NCBI GenBank assembly: GCA_017548605.1
Contig: JAFYZT010000040.1
Location: 1 to 64,000, forward strand
Direction: 5' to 3'
From: Prevotella sp.
Lineage (GTDB): Bacteria; Bacteroidota; Bacteroidia; Bacteroidales; Bacteroidaceae
DNA: 64,000 bases
Part shown: positions 58,579-64,000 of the stretch, in pieces
How positions within the stretch are numbered: the first letter of the stretch is position 1
How the letters are laid out: each line of letters opens with the position of its first letter
The notes under the pieces: model-generated
The model's input: only the letters and a program-made list of their open reading frames with translations
Database searches by the model: none
Told to the model about the DNA's origin: nothing
Made by a program: the position numbers and the translations under genes

Positions 58579-58802
58579 ATTTCTTCATTAGCGTTTTGTT
58601 GATTGTCTGTGAGGATGGTGAGCTGTTGGTTCTCAATCAATGGCGCATCGTGGTCAATAACATGTCCGTATTTGTCCAATATCTCCACTTCATTGATGTA
58701 GGACTTGTCAAGTTGATTCTGCACGAAGTATCTCAGGAGCGCATGTTTGACAAGAGCCCCTTCGAACATTTCGATGGTTTGTTGGTTAATAGTTATTGTC
58801 AT
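58575..58802 (-). CDS. 75-residue protein coupled to the nucleotidase
   Basis: This small protein has no signal peptide and reads as a compact beta-grasp-like fold: MTITINQQTIEMF, then VEILDKYGHVIDHD, then LIENQQLTIL, with a helix (GALVKHALLRYF) between. This order resembles ThiS/MoaD-type or 2Fe-2S-like folds, but no C-terminal Gly-Gly or iron-sulfur cysteines are present. Its stop overlaps the nucleotidase start by 4 bp. Function unknown. A minus-strand TAATATTG, one base off the -7 consensus, lies at 58839-58846. Confidence 0.65.
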   Translation of the reverse strand: MTITINQQTIEMFEGALVKHALLRYFVQNQLDKSYINEVEILDKYGHVIDHDAPLIENQQLTILTDNQQNANEEI

Positions 58803-58890
58803 ATTGTCATGTTTTTATGATTATCTACTTTTTCTTTGCAATATTACGATTTTTTTTGATACAATAAAAGGCTATGCGCATATTTTTATA

Positions 58891-58898
58891 TATCTTTG
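58891..58898 (+). promoter_or_regulatory. -7 element for the 58921 gene
   Basis: TATCTTTG lies 22 bp upstream of the start codon. A minimal upstream ATG-CAA-TGA overlaps the start (58916-58924). Confidence 0.5.
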
Positions 58899-58920
58899 TG
58901 CGTTTTAATTATAAAATGCA

Positions 58921-59484
58921 ATGAAAAAGATTCTTTATTTTCTTTTATTTCTGGTTTTGTTAGTAGTAGGTTTTATATTTTACATGGGGTGCGACGGAAA
59001 AGCTGATCGTCCCACGGAAGAAGCTATGCACACTGATTCCGCGGCCTTAAAAGGCATGAAGTTCAAGACCTATGAGAACAACAGGTACGGTTACAGCATT
59101 GAGTATCCCGACGTCTTGATAAGCGATACCAGTACAGTGTCAGGCGAATTAGATATTGTAAGAATGGAATTGCCCGACAAGTCGATGAACAACCTGACCA
59201 TTGAAGTGAAAGAAAAGCCAAAAGGCTGGACTGCCGATGAACGTAAGTCCGAGTATGAACAGACCTTAGCCGAGGTGGAGGCCTTCTCGCCCGGCAGTGA
59301 GTTCAAGGATGATGAATGGATGTACATGTACGATTTCGACGATGTCATCCCCATTCATGAAATGATGCGTGTTGTTTACCGTGGTGACCGTCGTTATCAG
59401 ATTACTTACACATTCGACGAAGAGGGCAAATCGGCTATGGAAGCCGGTCGCGTTCACAGTATCCAGTCGTTTAAGTTAAAATGA
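58921..59484 (+). CDS. Putative lipoprotein
   Basis: The 187-residue protein has a hydrophobic N terminus ending in FYMGCDG, consistent with lipidation at Cys24 though the lipobox is weak. The mature part reads FKTYENNRYGYSIEYPDVL, a motif common in Bacteroidetes secreted proteins with a PsbP-like domain. The rest is alpha/beta with no catalytic motif seen. It converges with the 59486 lipoprotein gene, the stop codons nearly touching. Function unknown. Confidence 0.65.
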   Translation: MKKILYFLLFLVLLVVGFIFYMGCDGKADRPTEEAMHTDSAALKGMKFKTYENNRYGYSIEYPDVLISDTSTVSGELDIVRMELPDKSMNNLTIEVKEKPKGWTADERKSEYEQTLAEVEAFSPGSEFKDDEWMYMYDFDDVIPIHEMMRVVYRGDRRYQITYTFDEEGKSAMEAGRVHSIQSFKLK

Positions 59485-59485
59485 T

Positions 59486-60253
59486 CTATTCGTGACCGTT
59501 GGGGTCGAAGTGGAAGGACTGTCCGTTCCATTTCCATGTATAGTAAGTGCATTTGAAATGCTCTTCACTGTCCGTACCGCTGAACTCCATGATTTCTATG
59601 TCCCTACCTTCCGCTGGTAGTCTCAATGACCATTCCTTGAATTTCTTTGTGATTCGTTCCAGTTCGTCGGTTAGTTTGGGTTCCGGCTGTAACATCTTTG
59701 TGCCAGGATCGTAGTCATAACAAACCAAGAGTTGTTCCCCTTTTTCTCCTTCTCTTTTCTGCTCCATCCATGCCGCCATTAGTTTATGTCCGTATTTCCT
59801 GTTCCAATAACATATTGTCGTGCCCGTGGGCAGTTCAGTTGTCGTTTCGATGCAGACATATCCGTTGCGTGCTTCAAGATTGACCCCATATTCTTGCTGT
59901 TCTGTCGGAGTAATCTTTCCATCGAAGTGGTCTCGTAGTACGCGGTTCGGTTCGAAGCCGTTATATTTATCGCAAAACGCTCTAGCGAGCGACTGGATAT
60001 TTACCGTTGTTGCTTCGATAGTTATGGCTTTTTCACGCCACACCTCCTTTATTCCCGTAATACCCTGGGCAATGGTATCTACCTGTACCGAATCGGCAGG
60101 AGCACCCAATGCCACTGAATCGGGCAGTGTTTTTTGTGTGTTTTTTGCCACCAGTTCCGCATTGTTTTTGGGGGTGGAGCCTTGAGGCTGTTTATTTCCA
60201 CATGAGGCGAGAAATGCCATGAAGATGAAAGAGTATAATATTATTTTTTTCAT
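59486..60253 (-). CDS. Lipoprotein of unknown function
   Basis: The 255-residue protein has a clear lipoprotein signal (SFIFMAFLASC, Cys18). After a low-complexity linker, residues about 80-255 form one domain with IQSLARAFCDKYNGFEPNRVL, an aromatic-rich GTTICYWNRKYGHKLMAAWM and a C-terminal YYTWKWNGQSFHFDPNG. I do not recognise the family. It is followed on the other side by the phosphoethanolamine transferase gene on the same strand with about 80 bp between. Confidence 0.7.
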   Translation of the reverse strand: MKKIILYSFIFMAFLASCGNKQPQGSTPKNNAELVAKNTQKTLPDSVALGAPADSVQVDTIAQGITGIKEVWREKAITIEATTVNIQSLARAFCDKYNGFEPNRVLRDHFDGKITPTEQQEYGVNLEARNGYVCIETTTELPTGTTICYWNRKYGHKLMAAWMEQKREGEKGEQLLVCYDYDPGTKMLQPEPKLTDELERITKKFKEWSLRLPAEGRDIEIMEFSGTDSEEHFKCTYYTWKWNGQSFHFDPNGHE

Positions 60254-60336
60254 AGGGGGTATAGGGGGGGGATAGCACTAATAGTTTATATGGTTGTTAT
60301 TGTGACTATAGATAATTAGAATGTGGAAATTGGTTG

Positions 60337-62100
60337 TCAGTATTTTGCTATGCCGATACGTTTTGTGGGTTCAAAAGAAGTTGATAAGATGTCGCGGTTA
60401 GCATTATAATATGAGGTGCTAACCCCCGCAATATGAAAGATAAGATGGCATAGATTGTCAATGAGGAATGGACGTTCAGTCGCTTTTTTTATCTCTTCTA
60501 CTATTTCGGGATGATTCAATTGGTATTTTTTTGAACACCAGACCATGAACGGAACAGAAAACTGGTACTTCAGTCTGTCACCTTCTGCCCTGTCGTTCGG
60601 TGCATCGCGACCTTCGAAACTCCGATAGTCAAAGACCTCTTCTCCATGGTCACTTAAATATACGAGTACCGCGTTTTGATTACGAAACATATCGAACAGC
60701 CGTCCCATGTTATGGTCATTATAATAGGTAGCATTGTCGTATGTTGCGATGCGCTCCCGCATGTGTTCGGTGATGAATGAGTCCTGTCGATGAATACTAT
60801 CTGCCGTAAAGGGCATGAATTGTTGTTCGTGTGGAAACATATTTGCTGCATCGAAATGTTGACCATAGAGATGGAAGATGATAAAATTACGTTCGTTTAA
60901 GATATTATACCGCTTTTGGAAATCATCAATGAGCATTCCATCGTATTCGAAACGGTTTTCATTAACATCCGTATAGCACATGTCCACCATTTTCGGATCA
61001 TAAAGGAAACTATTCAGTGCAAAGGAAGAAATATGTCCCTGGCCCAAATCTTTTTGGTTGTCCCAAAAGAGCACATTATAGCCCACTTGTCGAATGATGG
61101 CCGGGAAATATGGCATCTCGCTCCATGGTTCATTATGAGCCAATGAATTGCAGCATAACATATTTTTCATCACAGGGCTTGTCTGGTTGAAGGGCGACAG
61201 AACGTCGTTAAAGACAAACAGTTGCCCACTGTCGCGTTCTTGTACCATGCAAGGTGTTGTATTATGCTGATAACCATAAAGCGGTGAATGCCATTTATTG
61301 AAAGACTCACCAATCACCAGTACCACTTGAACCGTGTCGTTAAAAGACAGCGAAGCATCTTTACGTCTGTTTTCCGTCACCTCCACAGCCCGTTGCATCT
61401 CTTTCTTGGCCAGATGAACACCATATAACCCTCTTAACAGTTCGCTAATCGGGTCTTCAGGATGTACATCTTCCCACAAGTAATTGATATAATACTCATC
61501 GGTATTGTCTGCGGAAAGCATGTTAACGAGTGATTTCCCTGAATAAACGCCGAACAAGAGCCAAGCAAGTATAGGAAATACCAACCATTCCCGTTTATCC
61601 AAAGCCCTTCGAACCATTTCATGGATATTCTTTTTCCGATACAGCCATTCCAGCAACATAGCCAAAACGACAGCTGCGATAATCCACAAATAGGTTTTGA
61701 CACTCGCCGATGAGAAGAAGTACATCGACATGAAGTTTTCTATTTCTCTCTGGTTTGTTTCTGCCAGGAGAATAAGTGTGCTTGGAGAGATGGTCATCTC
61801 GAAATTCTTTTCCAAGAACATCTCAATGCCAAACAATGCTATGAGCACAGCATATCCCAAGATGCGAAACCATTTGCGGCTTACCGCATGTATGATGGCC
61901 GCAGCCAAATATGCAATGAGGAAGAGGAAAGCCAATTGCCCCACCACATCAAACGTTGTTACCTCCGGATCATGGTGTATAACTAACAATCGCAATTGTC
62001 GTGTCCACTTAATGCCCATGAGCATTAAGAAGACAATCATGAAAGGCAATTCACCAGTTATCGGTCGAAGGACTACTGACCATTTCCGATATGAACACAT
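60337..62100 (-). CDS. Phosphoethanolamine transferase (EptA/CptA-like)
   Basis: The 587-residue inner-membrane enzyme has about five N-terminal membrane segments (to about residue 180) and a periplasmic sulfatase-type domain. Metal-site Glu lies in VLVIGESFNKWHSPLYGY, the nucleophile Thr is T307 in SPFNQTSPVMKN, and further ligands are in LYGQHFDA and YLSDHGEEVFDYR. It likely transfers phosphoethanolamine to lipid A or core sugar. The ATG at 62157 is in frame, but a -7 element (62105-62112) lies between it and 62100, so I start at 62100. The mRNA may then be leaderless. Confidence 0.88.
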   Translation of the reverse strand: MCSYRKWSVVLRPITGELPFMIVFLMLMGIKWTRQLRLLVIHHDPEVTTFDVVGQLAFLFLIAYLAAAIIHAVSRKWFRILGYAVLIALFGIEMFLEKNFEMTISPSTLILLAETNQREIENFMSMYFFSSASVKTYLWIIAAVVLAMLLEWLYRKKNIHEMVRRALDKREWLVFPILAWLLFGVYSGKSLVNMLSADNTDEYYINYLWEDVHPEDPISELLRGLYGVHLAKKEMQRAVEVTENRRKDASLSFNDTVQVVLVIGESFNKWHSPLYGYQHNTTPCMVQERDSGQLFVFNDVLSPFNQTSPVMKNMLCCNSLAHNEPWSEMPYFPAIIRQVGYNVLFWDNQKDLGQGHISSFALNSFLYDPKMVDMCYTDVNENRFEYDGMLIDDFQKRYNILNERNFIIFHLYGQHFDAANMFPHEQQFMPFTADSIHRQDSFITEHMRERIATYDNATYYNDHNMGRLFDMFRNQNAVLVYLSDHGEEVFDYRSFEGRDAPNDRAEGDRLKYQFSVPFMVWCSKKYQLNHPEIVEEIKKATERPFLIDNLCHLIFHIAGVSTSYYNANRDILSTSFEPTKRIGIAKY

Positions 62101-62104
62101 GGTG

Positions 62105-62112
62105 CAAAAATA
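62105..62112 (-). promoter_or_regulatory. -7 element 4 bp from the ATG at 62100
   Basis: The minus strand reads TATTTTTG, then CACC, then ATG. If used, transcription starts at or next to the start codon. A -33 TTTG is not apparent. Confidence 0.45.
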
Positions 62113-62218
62113 GGAAAAACTATCGATAAATCCTTTCGTTTTGGAGAATTTCATCATGAAAAGATTTCATTTGATAATTTTAAGGAAGGAAACATTGGAT
62201 ATATCGATGGAAAACTAT

Positions 62219-62226
62219 TATTTTTG
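62219..62226 (+). promoter_or_regulatory. -7 element for the 62283 gene
   Basis: TATTTTTG matches the consensus; the leader to the ATG is about 50 nt. Confidence 0.5.
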
Positions 62227-62282
62227 CAGTGTATTGAACAAATTAACAATACTATTTACACTAACCATATATTCAAAAAAAT

Positions 62283-62945
62283 ATGAAAAAGGTTATATCT
62301 ACATTGGCATTATTTGTCAGCATTTGTTTAGGTGCCGCGGCACAGGGATTGAAAGAAAGCGGAACTTCCACTTTGAGTCTCATCCCCGAAGGGTGGTCGT
62401 ATGAAATTGTAAATGGTGATCTAAACAAAGACGGTCGTTTGGATATGGTCATCCTAACCTATCCTAATTTCAGTGAACACATGAAAGTGAGGGAAGACGG
62501 TTATGTGTATAATTTCAACCAGCCTATTCTTGGTGTTTATTTTGGTCAGTCCAATGGTAGTTATCAATTATGGAAATCGTATGACAATGTGGTTCCCGCT
62601 CGTCCCGATGAATTCATCAGCATCGAAGCCTCTTTGCTCATTACTCCTCGCGGAACCTTGGAGATTACGCTTTCGCAAGAGTCATCGGCAGGGTCATGGT
62701 ATAACACTTCTACGAAATACACCTATCGCTACCAAAACGGAGATTTCTACCTAATAGGCAAGGACGAAGATTCTTATGCGCGAAACACAGGTAAACATGA
62801 AATAGTGAGTGAGAACTACCTCACCCATAAGCGTCAGCGCATCACCGACAATATGTTTGACGAGAAAGTGAAGCGTAAGGAAGAATGGAGCAAATTGAAA
62901 AAGGAACCTTTATTACGTTTGGGTGAAGAACCTTCCACTATTTGA
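62283..62945 (+). CDS. Secreted protein with an EF-hand-like motif
   Basis: The 220-residue protein has a signal peptide ending at GAAAQG. Residues about 40-60 read VNGDLNKDGRLDMVILTYP, an Asp-rich loop of the VCBS/FG-GAP or dockerin type that could bind calcium. The remaining 150 residues form one beta-rich region with a basic helical tail (KVKRKEEWSKLKKEP). It is not a full VCBS array. Function is unknown; it should be periplasmic or extracellular. Confidence 0.65.
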   Translation: MKKVISTLALFVSICLGAAAQGLKESGTSTLSLIPEGWSYEIVNGDLNKDGRLDMVILTYPNFSEHMKVREDGYVYNFNQPILGVYFGQSNGSYQLWKSYDNVVPARPDEFISIEASLLITPRGTLEITLSQESSAGSWYNTSTKYTYRYQNGDFYLIGKDEDSYARNTGKHEIVSENYLTHKRQRITDNMFDEKVKRKEEWSKLKKEPLLRLGEEPSTI

Positions 62946-63017
62946 TGACAAACAATAATATAACTAACTTAACAGACTTTTATATTTATTTCGCAAGCAA
63001 AGGAAAGGAAAAGACCG

Positions 63018-63653
63018 CTAATTAAAATGGAAAGCCCATGCCAAGGAGGCAAAGAACTGACAGGCAAAGACATAGACAACAAAGAGGGCTGCTCCACGCT
63101 GCGGACCAACGTAGAGGGCATGGAATACCTCCCCTATATGACGGAATTGGGCACTGAGGGAGCCAAAGAGAACTGCTATGGCTGTAAGGATGAAAGCCAC
63201 GACAGGCACGATAGCCTTGCTGAAACTGCTTGGGAATAGGGTGCCTGAAGCACTAACCAATACGGCCTCCTTGGTGCAAGTGAGCACTATGATAACAGCA
63301 ATGAAGAGGAGCAATGCTATAAACGAACAGCGTAGCGCATATTTCTGCCGGTAGGACAGCGGCTCTTTCTTTATCCAGCTGCGAATGGTGGGTAATATCC
63401 TCGAGGCCGCCACCGCCCCGCAGGCTATCAATATAAGAATGAGCCATGCCGCCCCATAGTCACCTACGATAGTTAAGAAATGGCCGAAGAACCACCTGAT
63501 GCCCTCGCCACCGAGCAAAGAACGGACGGGCAAGTCAGGATTTATCGTAGAAACAATCCACGACATCAGGAAGACAGCCAGTTGAAGCACCAACAACACG
63601 AGGCAAACAATGCCCCCTATCCTATCCCAATTCTTATGTTGTTCAATTCTCAT
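63018..63653 (-). CDS. AbgT-like multi-pass membrane protein, half-length
   Basis: The 211-residue product starts at the ATG at 63653 (MRIEQHKNWDRIGGI); the open frame to 63770 runs antisense-free inside the neighbouring gene and is not used. It has about five membrane segments. SLLGGEGIRWFFGHFLTIVGDYG resembles AbgT-family transporters (p-aminobenzoyl-glutamate type), which are about 500 residues, so this is half-length. It could be a distinct short family or a truncated relative. It overlaps the HTH gene by 11 bp. Confidence 0.6.
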   Translation of the reverse strand: MRIEQHKNWDRIGGIVCLVLLVLQLAVFLMSWIVSTINPDLPVRSLLGGEGIRWFFGHFLTIVGDYGAAWLILILIACGAVAASRILPTIRSWIKKEPLSYRQKYALRCSFIALLLFIAVIIVLTCTKEAVLVSASGTLFPSSFSKAIVPVVAFILTAIAVLFGSLSAQFRHIGEVFHALYVGPQRGAALFVVYVFACQFFASLAWAFHFN

Positions 63654-63999
63654 CGGGGACGAGGTTGTCGATATCAAGGATGCGCAGTTCAAGTGCTCTA
63701 ACGACAAGACGAGTGGCATTGACACTGAAGCCATTATTTCCCTCAGGCAACAGTTTCTGCACCAATTCATTCTGTCGTTTTTCCAGACTCTTCACGCCGA
63801 AAGGCATACCCCGCAGGTTGGTAATCTGCTCCTTGGTATAGCCGAGGGCAAGGTGACGAAGGAAGCGCTCGTCATATTCGTCGATTTCGTAGTTGATCAT
63901 CGCCTCCTGACGCATGAGTTGACTACCAACACTATATTTGAAGCGTTCAACGATTTTTTCGAGAATGGGCTGGTTGAAAACCATGCGTTTACCACTCAT
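63643..63999 (-). CDS. LuxR-type helix-turn-helix protein (possibly cut by window edge)
   Basis: The 118 residues visible contain FLRHLALGYTKEQITNL and SLEKRQNELVQKLLPEGN, then FSVNATRLVVRALELRILDID, the pattern of a LuxR/GerE-type DNA-binding domain at the C terminus. The first Met is at 63999, at the window edge, so the gene may start further upstream. It is probably a transcription regulator or response-regulator-like protein. It overlaps the AbgT-like gene by 11 bp, suggesting cotranscription. Confidence 0.6.
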   Translation of the reverse strand: MSGKRMVFNQPILEKIVERFKYSVGSQLMRQEAMINYEIDEYDERFLRHLALGYTKEQITNLRGMPFGVKSLEKRQNELVQKLLPEGNNGFSVNATRLVVRALELRILDIDNLVPDEN

Positions 64000-64000
64000 A

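Noticed and set aside
60337-62100. Phosphoethanolamine transferase with a missing nucleophile (GESF instead of GET)
   Set aside because: The GES Glu is a metal ligand; the nucleophile is the later Thr in NQTSP (T307), which is present.
62113-62157. Start of the transferase at ATG 62157
   Set aside because: A -7 element lies between it and 62100, and the extra 19 residues are not typical of the family's N terminus.

Overview
The window reads as a chromosome segment of a Bacteroidales bacterium, most likely Prevotella or a close relative. Three things point there. Many genes carry the Bacteroidetes promoter signature (TTTG, about 20 bp, TAnnTTTG) and few have a strong Shine-Dalgarno. The gene content is typical of the group: an LpxC-FabZ fusion, serine palmitoyltransferase, a family-typical 390-residue PurM, DUF4491 and DUF5715-like proteins, and many small secreted beta-barrels and lipoproteins. 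GC content is moderate, with AT-rich intergenic DNA. No plasmid, phage or insertion-sequence genes were seen.

Layout. 1-3.3 kb is an accessory patch: the 3' end of an RHS polymorphic toxin with a foreign-looking tip, a putative membrane immunity protein, an outer-membrane protein and a decayed RHS scrap. 3.5-5 kb has a beta-barrel protein and a DUF5715-like envelope protein. 5.2-21.9 kb is a dense, mostly co-directional housekeeping run: phoH, purC, menG, aroE, purM, prfA, pyrF, an HD hydrolase, lpxD, lpxC/fabZ, lpxA, miaA, a class A penicillin-binding protein and a PIF1-like helicase. tRNA-Pro follows. 22-33 kb has sphingolipid synthesis (spt) divergent from a lipid kinase, trmN6, lon-tgt, an LptF/G-type permease, a DEAD-box helicase, an AlbA_2 protein and tcdA.

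33-46.7 kb is an envelope and secretion zone: a lipoprotein, a secreted protein followed by a secreted TPR-CHAT protease, beta-barrel proteins, a glycosyltransferase and sugar aminotransferase, a large secreted protein followed by a 58-residue acidic peptide, and a trypsin-like lipoprotein. 47-54.4 kb has glmS, queE-queD, a lipoprotein M15 peptidase coupled to a Lys/Ala/Glu-rich protein, a candidate structured RNA, a phosphohexomutase, DUF4491 and rlmH. 54.4-64 kb has a hidden 34-residue membrane protein, a TlpA-like lipoprotein, a CE15-like esterase, an SH3-type protein, a 5'-nucleotidase with a small coupled partner, lipoproteins, a phosphoethanolamine transferase, an AbgT-like membrane protein and a helix-turn-helix protein cut by the window edge.

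How the genes work together. Envelope building dominates: the first lipid A steps (lpxA/C/D), amino-sugar supply (glmS), peptidoglycan polymerisation (PBP1A), LPS export (LptF/G-like), phosphoethanolamine decoration and sphingolipid synthesis. tRNA modification is the second theme (miaA, trmN6, tcdA, tgt, queD, queE).

The most interesting items are the RHS toxin/immunity junction, the secreted CHAT protease pair, an unannotated structured transcript near 51.5 kb, the 34-residue membrane protein at 54.4-54.5 kb, the secreted protein/acidic peptide pair at 42-44.6 kb, a TGT lacking most of its zinc ligands, a 57-bp promoter module present twice, and two genes that look leaderless.
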